DNA of 64,000 bases, taken from NCBI RefSeq assembly GCF_014270035.1, contig NZ_JACNEP010000017.1:1-64000 (forward strand), given 5' to 3'. Numbering within the stretch: position 1 is the stretch's first letter; every line of letters begins with the position of its first letter. Under the pieces are notes generated by a model. It did no database searches. It saw only the letters and a program-made list of their open reading frames with translations, and was not told where the DNA came from. Source of the DNA: Neptunicella marina (GTDB lineage Bacteria; Pseudomonadota; Gammaproteobacteria; Enterobacterales; Alteromonadaceae). Shown here piece after piece: positions 28,834 to 36,416 of this stretch. The position numbers were made by a program, and so were the translations under genes.

Positions 28834-29797
28834 GATCTTTATTATCTGCTTTGTGCTGGCTTTGTTGAGTGCCTGTGATGATACAACTACAACAAATACT
28901 TCTCAGGATACACCTTTAATTACTGCCAGTGCCGAGGTGGTGTCAATGCAAACGGCTACCATTGGTCCGCCCAATGTTCGTCGTATGTGGCAGTACAAAA
29001 TTGAAAAAATGGTACCGGAAAATACCCGGGTGAAAGAAGGGGATATGTTGCTGGTATTCGATGCTCAGCGACTTAAAACTGATTTGATTGGGCGCAAGAG
29101 TTCACTGCAGGCCGAAATTAAAAAAGCCCAAAGCCAAAAGCTGGATGATGAGGCGACCGAGCATGATTTAGTGCTGGCACAGGCCGAAGCCCAGATGAAT
29201 TATGATATTGCACGGCGTAAAGCAGAAATTACCGATGAATCCCGCTCTCAAATTGAACGGGATAAACAACAGGCTGATTTTGAATACCAGAGCGAAAAGT
29301 TAGCACAGGCCAAACAAAAACTGGCTCACCATAAAAAAGCGAGAGAGATAAATCAAAAAGTCAGCCAGGGACGCATCAATATGTATCGCAGCCGGGTTAA
29401 CTCAATTGAAAGTGATATTGAAAAGCTGACGGTTAAAGCGCCTAAAGATGGTTTAGTTATGTATGTTAACTGGAACAATGAAAAACCAGCAGTGGGTGAA
29501 ACTGTGTATATGGGACGCAGTCTATTAACCTTACCTTCACTGGATCACATTGCGATTAAAGTTGAATTTGATGAGCCGGATACCGACAAATTACATGTTG
29601 GCCAGCTGGTTAAAGTGGTGTTTGAAGCCTATCCGGAAACCGCATATATGGGCAAAATATCTGAACTGGCCGAAGCCTATCACCCCAAATCGGCTAATAA
29701 TCCAAAAGTGGTATTTGATGCTTTGGTTGAACTGGATAACGACGGGCCAAAAGAAATGCGCCCCGGTATGAAAGCGAAAGTGGAGGTGATGCCATGA
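28823..29797 (+). CDS. HlyD-family adaptor lipoprotein, second of three
   Basis: Product of about 324 aa with a lipoprotein signal (IICFVLALLSAC, lipid Cys about 18). The helical hairpin is about residues 95-195, with lipoyl/beta-barrel segments around KMVPENTRVKEGDMLLVFDA, TVKAPKDGLVMYVNW and ALVELDNDGPKEMRPGMKAKVEVMP. GGAGGG at 28810-28815 serves ATG 28823; an ATG three bases earlier is also possible. It overlaps the previous gene and overlaps the next start by four bases (ATGA). It differs in sequence from its two neighbours, so this is not a simple recent duplication. Confidence 0.84.
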   Translation: MRSRIFIICFVLALLSACDDTTTTNTSQDTPLITASAEVVSMQTATIGPPNVRRMWQYKIEKMVPENTRVKEGDMLLVFDAQRLKTDLIGRKSSLQAEIKKAQSQKLDDEATEHDLVLAQAEAQMNYDIARRKAEITDESRSQIERDKQQADFEYQSEKLAQAKQKLAHHKKAREINQKVSQGRINMYRSRVNSIESDIEKLTVKAPKDGLVMYVNWNNEKPAVGETVYMGRSLLTLPSLDHIAIKVEFDEPDTDKLHVGQLVKVVFEAYPETAYMGKISELAEAYHPKSANNPKVVFDALVELDNDGPKEMRPGMKAKVEVMP

Positions 29798-30996
29798 GGC
29801 TTGTATCTCTGATAGCACTGTTAGTTGCTTTAGCCGCTTGCAGTGAAGCACCGCAGCAGACCATCCCGACCTATCAGGTTGCTGAGCGTGATTTTCGTAT
29901 TCAGATCCCGGCAATCGGTGAGCTGGAAGCTGCTGAGGCCACCAATATCTCTTCACCAGGTCGTCGACCTATGGTGATTTCGTGGCTGGCAGAAGAAAAC
30001 CAGACAGTTAAAAAAGGACAGGTCGTCGCGCGTTTTGATGCCGAGCAATTGTTATTAGATAAACGTGAAGAACAACTGGAAATGATGATGCTCGATAGTG
30101 ATATGCGTAAAAAGAACGCTGAGCACAGCAAGGATCAAAACAGTTTAAATTCAGATGAAGTGTTAATTGGCAAAGAGTTTAATTTTGTTGATGCCTTCGC
30201 CATTGATGACCTGCGTTTATATTCCAAACTGGAGATTATCGATACCTTATCCAACAAGGAATATCTGGGGGCTAAAGATAATTTTATCGACTGGAAGTTA
30301 AACAGTCTGGATGAGCAGAATCAAAGTGCGCTGGATGTACTGGAAATCCGCAAACAAGGGCACGAAGCTAAATTCAAACAGCATGAACAGGCGTTATCCA
30401 AACTTGAAGTTAAAGCACCTTATGATGGGTTGCTGGTTTACGATAAAAACTGGCGTGGTGATAAAGCCAGCGTTGGCCAGACGGTTTTCCCCGGCGCCAC
30501 CATTGCCAAAATCCCAAATTTGTCGCATATGCAGGCCAAAGTCTATGTGCTGGATAAAGACGCGATTGGGCTGGCAAATGGACAACCCGTTGAAGTGACC
30601 CTGGAAGCCTTTCCGGATCAGCACTTTAATGGTGAAGTAAAAAGTGTGTCGGGCTTTTCGCGCACTATCAAACGCGGTAATCCCACCAAATATTTTGAAG
30701 TGATAGTGGATTTGCCGGTTAAAGCCGAACAAATGCAACCGGGACAAAAAGTCACCGCAAATATCAATGTGAAAAAGGCAGAGCCTGCGTTAATTGTGCC
30801 GTTACAGGCATTATTTAACCAGCAAGGGAATAACTTTGTGTATGTAAAACAAGGTCAGGATTTTGTTAAACAGCCCGTCAGCACGGGGCAGAAAAATCTG
30901 TATTTTGTTGAAATTGTTGAGGGATTGAGCCCCGGTGACAATATCGCATTAAGTGAACCTTCCGTTCAGGAAACATCTGCGGGAGGCCAGTTATGA
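29794..30996 (+). CDS. HlyD-family adaptor lipoprotein, third of three
   Basis: Product of 400 aa with a lipoprotein signal (LIALLVALAAC, Cys about 16), a lipoyl half, a helical hairpin (about 85-195), a second lipoyl half (KLEVKAPYDGLLVYDKNW), a barrel and a membrane-proximal domain (PLQALFNQQGNNFVYVKQG). It is the most complete of the three adaptors and the one most like MacA. A near-perfect Shine-Dalgarno (GGAGGTGA) precedes ATG 29794. It overlaps the neighbouring genes by four bases on each side. Confidence 0.87.
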   Translation: MRLVSLIALLVALAACSEAPQQTIPTYQVAERDFRIQIPAIGELEAAEATNISSPGRRPMVISWLAEENQTVKKGQVVARFDAEQLLLDKREEQLEMMMLDSDMRKKNAEHSKDQNSLNSDEVLIGKEFNFVDAFAIDDLRLYSKLEIIDTLSNKEYLGAKDNFIDWKLNSLDEQNQSALDVLEIRKQGHEAKFKQHEQALSKLEVKAPYDGLLVYDKNWRGDKASVGQTVFPGATIAKIPNLSHMQAKVYVLDKDAIGLANGQPVEVTLEAFPDQHFNGEVKSVSGFSRTIKRGNPTKYFEVIVDLPVKAEQMQPGQKVTANINVKKAEPALIVPLQALFNQQGNNFVYVKQGQDFVKQPVSTGQKNLYFVEIVEGLSPGDNIALSEPSVQETSAGGQL

Positions 30997-32234
30997 TTAA
31001 GCAATTTTATCCACTTATCCTCGATGCGCTTGAGGAAATGGCTGCACACAAGTTGCGCACCTTATTAACCCTGCTGGGCATGATATTTGGCGTAGGGGCG
31101 GTGATTGCCATGTTGAATATTGGTGAAGGTGCGGAACGTCAGGCCATGAAAATGATTGATTCCATGGGGCTGCGAAATCTGATTGTTGAATCAAAAGTGT
31201 TTGCCAGTGAAGAGCTCAATGAAATTCGTCAGGAATCGTTAGGATTAAGTCTGGCCGATGTTGAAGCGGCAGCTCAAACCTTGCCTTACGTGGTTGATCA
31301 CAGCGCTGAACGTCAGGTCAAAACACAATCGGTATACAGTGATTTTGGTAAGGCGGATGTGACTGTCGTTGGGGTGACGGCCAATCATTTTGATTTATCC
31401 AACTTAAAAACCAGTGCAGGACGTACGCTGACCGAAGAGGATGATAAAGATGTCGCACAAGTCGCTGTACTAGGGGCAAGTGCGGCTCAGCAGCTGTTTC
31501 CTGCAACCGATGCAATTGGTCAGTTTGTTAAAGTAAACCATCTGTGGGTGAAAGTTGTAGGGGTATTAGCAGCGCCCTATTCGGAGAAGGACGAGTTTCA
31601 GGGGGTTAAAATTGGTGGAGATAGCACCCGTATTTTTGTACCACTGAACACCAGTTTGAAAAAACTTAATGCCAATCCACTGGCCAGTGAACTGGATTTA
31701 ATAAAGTTAAAAATTGCCGATGATACCGACCCGGTAATTGCAGCCAAAGGTGTATCGCAGCTGTTTAAATTGCGGCATGGCGAAGCTGAGGATTATCAGT
31801 TAATTGTGCCAGCAGCTTTGTTAGCACAACAAAAACAAACTCAGCAAATATTTAATATTGTGATGGCCTGTGTGGCGGGGATTTCTTTGCTGGTTGGCGG
31901 CATTGGCATCATGAATATTATGTTAGCCAATGTGCTTGAGCGCACTAAAGAAATTGGGCTGTTACGCGCGGTTGGCGCCACTCAACGTGATATCAAAATG
32001 CAGTTTATTGCCGAGAGTTTTACCATTTCTGTGTTAGGGGGATTATTGGGCATTCTGTTCGGTCTGATTTTATCTGAAGTGATTGGTTTTTATTCGGGCT
32101 GGGCAGTGAGCTGGTCCATTGTGGCGATTGTATTATCGCTATCCATTTGTATGGCAGTTGGTGTTGGCTTTGGTGTATTTCCGGCGATCAAAGCCTCTAA
32201 GCTAAACCCGATTGAAGCTTTGCATAGTGACTAG
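30993..32234 (+). CDS. ABC transporter permease, MacB/FtsX family
   Basis: Product of 413 aa with four membrane helices: one near the N-terminus (LLTLLGMIFGVGAVIAML) and three at the C-terminus (VMACVAGISLLVGGIGIMNI, FTISVLGGLLGILFGLIL, SIVAIVLSLSICMAVGVGF). They flank a large periplasmic MacB_PCD domain (about 50-270). The conserved sequences RTKEIGLLRAVGATQRDI and AIKASKLNPIEAL identify the family. Together with the ATPase at 27183 it forms a complete exporter core. No TolC-like outer-membrane channel is present nearby. The operon ends at the terminator 32254-32279. Confidence 0.92.
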   Translation: MIKQFYPLILDALEEMAAHKLRTLLTLLGMIFGVGAVIAMLNIGEGAERQAMKMIDSMGLRNLIVESKVFASEELNEIRQESLGLSLADVEAAAQTLPYVVDHSAERQVKTQSVYSDFGKADVTVVGVTANHFDLSNLKTSAGRTLTEEDDKDVAQVAVLGASAAQQLFPATDAIGQFVKVNHLWVKVVGVLAAPYSEKDEFQGVKIGGDSTRIFVPLNTSLKKLNANPLASELDLIKLKIADDTDPVIAAKGVSQLFKLRHGEAEDYQLIVPAALLAQQKQTQQIFNIVMACVAGISLLVGGIGIMNIMLANVLERTKEIGLLRAVGATQRDIKMQFIAESFTISVLGGLLGILFGLILSEVIGFYSGWAVSWSIVAIVLSLSICMAVGVGFGVFPAIKASKLNPIEALHSD

Positions 32235-32253
32235 CTATTAACATCTGGTAGAT

Positions 32254-32279
32254 AAAGCGCCTAAACAGGCGCTTTTTTT
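32254..32279 (+). terminator. Rho-independent terminator of the exporter operon
   Basis: AAAGCGCCT-AAAC-AGGCGCTTT, a 9-bp stem with 4-base loop, followed by a run of T, lies 20 bases after the permease stop. Confidence 0.9.
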
Positions 32280-32414
32280 ATGTCTGAAAACTGGCCATAT
32301 GTAGCTGAAAATTTGGTCTGAAGTTTGCACTAAGTTGCTCTAAATATTTAACTCATCAATTGTGTTGGTTTGGTCTTTATAGGCTGAACCAACTGTTATA
32401 TAAGGGATTGCGAT

Positions 32415-32840
32415 ATGAACGTTGATAGCACAAATCCGGTCACTGCCGCTTATTACAACAACAAAGCGGCAAATATTGTCCCCTCACCGACCACCGGCAA
32501 TGATGCGGATGAAACTGAAAAAAGCACGGGCGACAAGGTGTTTTTATCCGAGGCGTTTGAGCAAATTGTGGCAAACCGGATCGGGCTCGACAAAGAAAAA
32601 ATGGATGAACTTAAACAAAAAATTGAAGAGTTGGAAAACAAAGAATCCTTAACCGACAAAGAAAAACTGGAGTTGGAGCAGTTACGCAATGCGTTGGAAG
32701 AGCTGGTAAAACAAGCCGCCGAGCGTGAAGCAAAAAGTCAGGCCGCAGGTAACCCCGATGTTAAGCCTGTCGCTACTGCAAGCGCTGCGCAGCTGGCGGT
32801 TTATCAAATGTATTCAAAGCAGCCTGATAAAGAAACTTAA
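32415..32840 (+). CDS. Unknown acidic coiled-coil protein, 141 aa
   Basis: I do not recognise a family. There is no signal peptide or membrane helix. The N-terminal 45 residues are polar and probably disordered (TAAYYNNKAANIVPSP). A coiled coil follows from about 55 to 110, rich in Glu, Lys and Leu, then an Ala-rich tail. AAGGGA precedes ATG 32415. It appears as a single-gene unit with a possible operator, GTTGGTT(n)AACCAAC, just upstream. The IS1202-type element is inserted 38 bases after its stop, so its original downstream context has been interrupted. Confidence 0.65.
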   Translation: MNVDSTNPVTAAYYNNKAANIVPSPTTGNDADETEKSTGDKVFLSEAFEQIVANRIGLDKEKMDELKQKIEELENKESLTDKEKLELEQLRNALEELVKQAAEREAKSQAAGNPDVKPVATASAAQLAVYQMYSKQPDKET

Positions 32841-32862
32841 TAACGGTTCCCTTGTGTAATCG

Positions 32863-32878
32863 ATAAAAAGTGGATTAT
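32863..32878 (+). repeat. Target-site duplication, left copy (16 bp)
   Basis: ATAAAAAGTGGATTAT is identical to 36114-36129. The two copies abut the TGT and ACA ends of the 3235-bp element, as expected for duplication of the insertion target. Confidence 0.85.
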
Positions 32879-32882
32879 TGTG

Positions 32883-32927
32883 ATTACCAAGGGATTATGT
32901 CGGTCTAATTACCGAGCGACTTTGTCG
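32883..32927 (+). repeat. Left-end tandem transposase-binding repeats
   Basis: Two copies, ATTACCAAGGGATTATGTCG (32883-32902) and ATTACCGAGCGACTTTGTCG (32908-32927), are spaced 25 bp start to start. They match the right-end repeats in inverted orientation and are likely transposase-binding sites. Confidence 0.75.
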
Positions 32928-33046
32928 CATTTAAGGTAACAGTTAGTATTATCTAGTTCAATAAATGTGTAAATATTTCCTTTAAAACATGAGTTGATTA
33001 GACGTTTTGTATATTATTGAATTAGTCAGAATATTAAAGGTAGCCA

Positions 33047-33430
33047 ATGTATACAATAAGTAAAATTGCGAAAGAGGCAAATGTTGGTGTAGAGACCATT
33101 CGTTTCTATGAACGCAAAGGCTTACTTGAACAACCCATCAAACCGATACAAGGATACAGGCAATATACAGAACAAGCACTTTCAAGAGTATTGTTCATAA
33201 AGCGTGCACAGTATTTAGGTTTTACATTGGCGGAAATATCATCATTATTAATATTAAGTGCTAGTAATTGTGAAGATGTTCAGCAACTCGCTGAGCAAAA
33301 GCTTGCAGTAATTGAAGATAAGTTAAGAGATTTGCTTAATCTTAAAGAAAGCCTTGTCTCACTTGTTTCAGACTGTAAAAATAATCCAAGTGATAAAGAT
33401 TGCCCGATCATTCAGTCACTCCAACCGTAA
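33047..33430 (+). CDS. merR: Mercury-responsive MerR regulator
   Basis: Product of 127 aa with an N-terminal winged helix (ISKIAKEANVGVETIRFYERKGLL) and a dimer helix. Cysteines 75, 110 and 119 have exactly the 35/9 spacing of the Hg(II) ligands of Tn501 MerR (82, 117, 126). This identifies a mercury sensor rather than a zinc, copper or lead one. AAAGG precedes ATG 33047. Unlike most mer operons, where merR is divergent, it lies upstream in the same direction as merT with the operator between them, so it must have its own promoter near the element's left end. Confidence 0.93.
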   Translation: MYTISKIAKEANVGVETIRFYERKGLLEQPIKPIQGYRQYTEQALSRVLFIKRAQYLGFTLAEISSLLILSASNCEDVQQLAEQKLAVIEDKLRDLLNLKESLVSLVSDCKNNPSDKDCPIIQSLQP

Positions 33431-33443
33431 AATGACACATCAC

Positions 33444-33475
33444 TTGACTCCGTACCCATGTACGGAGTTTATGCT
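33444..33475 (+). promoter_or_regulatory. merT promoter with MerR operator
   Basis: A -35 TTGACT (33444-33449) and a -10 around TATGCT (33470-33475) are separated by the overlong 19-20-bp spacer typical of MerR-activated promoters. A perfect dyad, CTCCGTAC-CCAT-GTACGGAG (33448-33467), fills the spacer. It closely resembles the classical mer operator. Confidence 0.88.
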
Positions 33476-33506
33476 GTATATAAAGAACAGTTTAATAGAC
33501 GTAAAT

Positions 33507-33851
33507 ATGGCAAAAAGTAGTCAACTATCAATCTTAGGCGGGCTTGCCGCAGCAATCGGTGCCAGTGCCTGCTGTGCTGGGCCACTTGTTTTGCTTTTAT
33601 TGGGTATAAGTGGATCATGGATTAGCCATTTAACACTCTTAGACCCTTATCGTCCTATTTTTATATTCGTGGTTGTGGTTTTATTTGGCTTTGCTGGGTG
33701 GAAGATACATCAGCCTGTTGAAAACTGTGCGGATGGCGAGGCATGTGCAGTTCCAAAGGTAAGAGCGCGACGAAAAGCAGTATTTTGGTTTACCACACTG
33801 TTGGCGTTTGTTTTTGTTACCAGCAACTACTGGATCATATGGGTCGTGTAG
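33507..33851 (+). CDS. merT: Mercuric ion transport protein MerT
   Basis: Inner-membrane protein of 114 aa with three hydrophobic helices. The first carries the vicinal cysteine pair of MerT (GASACCAGPLV); the second pair lies in the cytoplasmic loop (ENCADGEACAV). It moves Hg(II) from MerP across the inner membrane. Longer in-frame starts upstream run through the mer promoter, so ATG 33507 is chosen although its Shine-Dalgarno is weak. merP follows after 32 bases. Confidence 0.9.
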   Translation: MAKSSQLSILGGLAAAIGASACCAGPLVLLLLGISGSWISHLTLLDPYRPIFIFVVVVLFGFAGWKIHQPVENCADGEACAVPKVRARRKAVFWFTTLLAFVFVTSNYWIIWVV

Positions 33852-33883
33852 GTGCTATCACTTAACTCTAATTGGAGAGAAAG

Positions 33884-34159
33884 ATGAAGAAGTTATTGAT
33901 TACAACATTATTGTTGATAAGCAGCACGGCGACGTTTGCCAAAGATGTAACTGTTACGTTAGAAGTTCCGTCCATGGATTGTGTAACGTGCCCGATAACA
34001 GTAGAAAAAGCACTTGAGCGCGTTAAAGGCGTTAAACAAGTGGAAGTGACATTTGAAAATAAACTTGCTGTTGTAACATTTGACGATGAGGTGACAAATT
34101 CTGATGCATTAACGAAGGCTACAAAGAATGCTGGTTATCCTTCATTAGTAAAGTCGTAA
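33884..34159 (+). CDS. merP: Periplasmic mercury-binding protein MerP
   Basis: Product of 91 aa with a signal peptide (LLITTLLLISSTATFA) and one heavy-metal-associated domain. The metal motif is MDCVTCP (GMTCxxC type), with the alpha-beta fold ending in TKATKNAGYPS. It delivers Hg(II) to MerT. GGAGAGAAAG precedes ATG 33884; a TTG farther upstream is less likely. Confidence 0.92.
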   Translation: MKKLLITTLLLISSTATFAKDVTVTLEVPSMDCVTCPITVEKALERVKGVKQVEVTFENKLAVVTFDDEVTNSDALTKATKNAGYPSLVKS

Positions 34160-34208
34160 GGCCTTCGCTAGTTGAACGATAATGAAATCCTCTGAGGAAC
34201 ACAAAACT

Positions 34209-34421
34209 ATGGCGAAAATAGAACTCTCATCGACGATTACTTGCCCACATTGCAATTATAGCCAGCAAGAAGAAATGCCAACCACTGCATGCCAATTTTT
34301 TTATGAATGCACTAAATGTAAATCACTGCTAAAGCCTCTGAGCGGCGACTGCTGCGTTTATTGCTCATATGGAACAGTGAAGTGCCCTCCAATTCAAGAG
34401 GGCAACAGTTGTTGTAATTAA
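34209..34421 (+). CDS. GDCCVxC-domain protein of mer operons
   Basis: Product of 70 aa, rich in cysteine: CPHC near the N-terminus, CTKC in the middle, the family motif GDCCVYCSYGTVKCPPIQ, and a CC pair at the end. Small proteins of this family are commonly found in mer operons and are annotated as putative mercury-binding or transport proteins; no reaction is established. An earlier ATG (34182) is in frame, but ATG 34209 fits family length and has AGGA upstream. It is the last passenger gene before a terminator. Confidence 0.85.
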   Translation: MAKIELSSTITCPHCNYSQQEEMPTTACQFFYECTKCKSLLKPLSGDCCVYCSYGTVKCPPIQEGNSCCN

Positions 34422-34425
34422 AAAG

Positions 34426-34452
34426 TAGTCAGTTGAACAACTGGCTATTTTT
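34426..34452 (+). terminator. Terminator of the mer passenger operon
   Basis: TAGTCAGTTG-AA-CAACTGGCTA (10-bp stem with one G-T) is followed by five T, four bases after the last passenger stop. It overlaps the stop of the convergent transposase gene. Confidence 0.7.
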
Positions 34453-35966
34453 CATGCTGATTCATGCAAAGCTTGTGACCTCTCAACTCTCAGTGCAGTT
34501 GTATTCATATCATTTCTAAGCCACATACTGCGCACGCCATTCGGGCTAACTTCAATTCCTAATGCTTTAGTTAGCTTCATCGCAACCTTCTGCTGACCTA
34601 GGTGGGGATGTTCAAGAGAGAACTCGATTACCGCTTTCTCGATTTCCATATCTACACAGTTTTTATGCCGTATGTTAGGCGTTTCTTGCCGTTTTAAGGC
34701 ATCAGGCCCGCCTTGCTTGACCAATTTCAGATGACGGTAGATAGTGTCGCGAGACACCCCACTTTGACGCGAAGCCTTAGAGACATTACCTAGTCTTTCA
34801 ACCAAGGCAAGGATCTCTAGCTTCTTTTGAATTTCTAAGTCTTCAACCGCTAATTTACTCGGCTCATTGACTTCTGATACTGCAAGTTTGCGCCCCGCGA
34901 AGTGCGCAGTAAACCCTTTCTTGCTGGTGTTTCTGATTTCTATTTTCTGATTTGCAATGGAGTGCTTAAACGGTGAGTCAATCAAGTAAAATTTGTTACC
35001 ATAACTAAAAGTATGGTCATTACGGATTTTGCGATGGTCTTTAATTACGCAGATATCATCAAGGGTAGTGTGTTTGGATAATGGTGTGAATTCTGATGTT
35101 TGATGCTTCGATTTTACTTCGATATGTGACCGCCAAAACTGCGGGATAAATACATGTTTGAGGTAGGCGTTTGCAGCGGCAATATCAGTAATGTTACTCA
35201 GCCTTAATTCAGGCACTAAACGGTCTTGGAAGGTATCGAAAGCTCGCTCAATACGACCTTTACCTTGTGGTGAATTGGCAAAGATAATTTCAATACCCAA
35301 CTCTTCACAAGCTCTTTGCATTTGTGAGAAGTTACACCGCTTAGGGCCACCGAAGATACCTGCTCTGTCTACATAGAGTGTTTTGAAAACGCCTTTTGTT
35401 TCAATGCAGTCTCGCATGACTTTTAAGCAACCAACGGTGGTTTCAGAGGGGAAGAATTCAGCATGCACTTCACTGGTAGCATCATCAATCATGGCGATTA
35501 GGCAGTGCTTCCTATTCCCAAACCAGCGATGTGGACTACCGTCCATTTGCATCATTAGGCCAGCAGCCTCCATACGCTCTCTGCGCTTACGCACGATGCC
35601 TCGTCTACGTTTGGCACGCTTAACATGGTGAATATCATGTGCCCAGCCACGCAGCGTCTCTCGCTTCACTACGATGTGTTCATCGGCCTCTAACTTTTCC
35701 GCAAGATGTAGTAAATTCAAATCAAAATACTTTTCTTTGATTAAGGCCTGCACTGCTTTTTTAATTGAAACGGGCGTTTTATTAGGTGGTGATTTTCCAC
35801 TATTGCCATGCACAACAAACTGAATACCAACTTGCTGATACCGTGTTACATAGCGTTCAATCGAACGGCGAGACTTGCTTAGTAGCTTAGCAGCGTTGGC
35901 TATTGTTATCCTGCCTTCAACAACTTTAGCAATTATATCAACGGTGAGTTGAGCTTTAGAATCCAT
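34452..35966 (-). CDS. ISNCY/IS1202-family DDE transposase
   Basis: Product of 504 aa from the chosen start (510 from ATG 35984). N-terminal helix-turn-helix units (ANAAKLLSKSRRSIERYVTRY) are followed by an rve/RNase H-fold core with the DDE triad visible in LMMQMDGSPHRWFG, LYVDRAGIFGG and NSPQGKGRIERAFDTFQ. A Mu-type C-terminal beta-barrel follows. Near the C-terminus there is a second helix-turn-helix (NVSKASRQSGVSRDTIYRHL). No frameshift or stop interrupts it, so the element may be active. The terminal repeats at 36034-36109 lie just upstream, so transposase binding could repress its own promoter. Confidence 0.9.
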   Translation of the reverse strand: MDSKAQLTVDIIAKVVEGRITIANAAKLLSKSRRSIERYVTRYQQVGIQFVVHGNSGKSPPNKTPVSIKKAVQALIKEKYFDLNLLHLAEKLEADEHIVVKRETLRGWAHDIHHVKRAKRRRGIVRKRRERMEAAGLMMQMDGSPHRWFGNRKHCLIAMIDDATSEVHAEFFPSETTVGCLKVMRDCIETKGVFKTLYVDRAGIFGGPKRCNFSQMQRACEELGIEIIFANSPQGKGRIERAFDTFQDRLVPELRLSNITDIAAANAYLKHVFIPQFWRSHIEVKSKHQTSEFTPLSKHTTLDDICVIKDHRKIRNDHTFSYGNKFYLIDSPFKHSIANQKIEIRNTSKKGFTAHFAGRKLAVSEVNEPSKLAVEDLEIQKKLEILALVERLGNVSKASRQSGVSRDTIYRHLKLVKQGGPDALKRQETPNIRHKNCVDMEIEKAVIEFSLEHPHLGQQKVAMKLTKALGIEVSPNGVRSMWLRNDMNTTALRVERSQALHESA

Positions 35967-36033
35967 CACAATCATCCTCAACATGCCTCAAATATTCAAA
36001 AAAAGAACATTACCAGACATGTAAAAAAGTGAC

Positions 36034-36109
36034 CGACAGTTTCCCTTGGTAATTAGCGAATACGACAGAATCGCTTGGTAATTAAGATACGACAAAGTCG
36101 CTTGGTGTT
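36034..36109 (-). repeat. Right-end tandem transposase-binding repeats
   Basis: Three copies of the 20-bp end motif occupy 36034-36053, 36063-36082 and 36090-36109 on the minus strand (for example ATTACCAAGCGATTCTGTCG). The start-to-start spacings are 29 and 27 bp. The inner copy is closest to left copy 1 (AAGGGA core). Confidence 0.75.
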
Positions 36110-36113
36110 AACA

Positions 36114-36129
36114 ATAAAAAGTGGATTAT
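36114..36129 (+). repeat. Target-site duplication, right copy (16 bp)
   Basis: ATAAAAAGTGGATTAT is identical to 32863-32878 and directly follows the terminal ACA of the element. Confidence 0.85.
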
Positions 36130-36416
36130 TCACAACTCTATCTGACACTTTTGATTTTAGAGCTTAACCAAACCTGACTGTCTACTTTGTGCCGGTAGGG
36201 TCATTCAAAGTTTGGTTGGTGAAAGACTGCTTTGTACGTAAAGCAGCCGTTCAGACTGTTGCTTGTTATAACTGTCCACTTTATTTTTCAACTACCAGTT
36301 TTGCGAATGCCTAAGTGTATGATTTGGCAGCTTAAAGCGGTACTATGCCAATAGTGATTTATTCATATGCAATTCTTAGGGGCCGCATCATTTAACTGTT
36401 CTGTGTCAGGAGAATC
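36130..36416. other. Non-coding left flank of the cassette-like island
   Basis: I found no gene here. The stretch begins with ATCTGACACTTTT (36140-36152), the exact reverse complement of 39698-39710 at the far side of the island. Two hairpin-forming repeats follow: AACCAAAC/GTTTGGTT (about 36165-36217) and CTGCTTT/AAAGCAG around 36227-36246. AGGAG before 36417 is the ribosome binding site of the next gene. Confidence 0.45.
36140..36152 (+). repeat. 13-bp inverted repeat, left copy
   Basis: ATCTGACACTTTT is the perfect reverse complement of 39698-39710. The pair brackets the three-gene island and may mark its borders. Confidence 0.45.

Larger units (their letters stand above)
32879..36113. 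mobile_element. IS1202/ISNCY-family element carrying mer passenger genes
   Basis: A 3235-bp element beginning TGT and ending ACA, flanked by a perfect 16-bp direct repeat. It holds one DDE transposase (minus strand, at the right end) and a plus-strand passenger operon merR, merT, merP and a GDCCVxC protein. Both ends carry tandem copies of a 20-bp motif: two at the left (32883-32902, 32908-32927) and three at the right in inverse orientation (36034-36053, 36063-36082, 36090-36109). From memory, one IS1202 subgroup makes duplications of about 15-18 bp, which fits. The intact duplication and ends suggest a recent insertion. Confidence 0.82.

Noticed and set aside
33471-33506. Upstream start for merT
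   Set aside because: It would place the coding region over the MerR-controlled -10 box; the MerT family length fits ATG 33507.
33047-34421. Mer genes considered as part of a Tn21/Tn5053-type transposon
   Set aside because: No resolvase, TniB/Q or matching 25-38-bp inverted ends; the boundaries and transposase fit an IS1202-type element.
32883-36109. 20-bp repeats considered as a CRISPR array
   Set aside because: Only two or three copies at each end, inverted between ends, with 5-9-bp gaps instead of spacers; they fit transposon ends.
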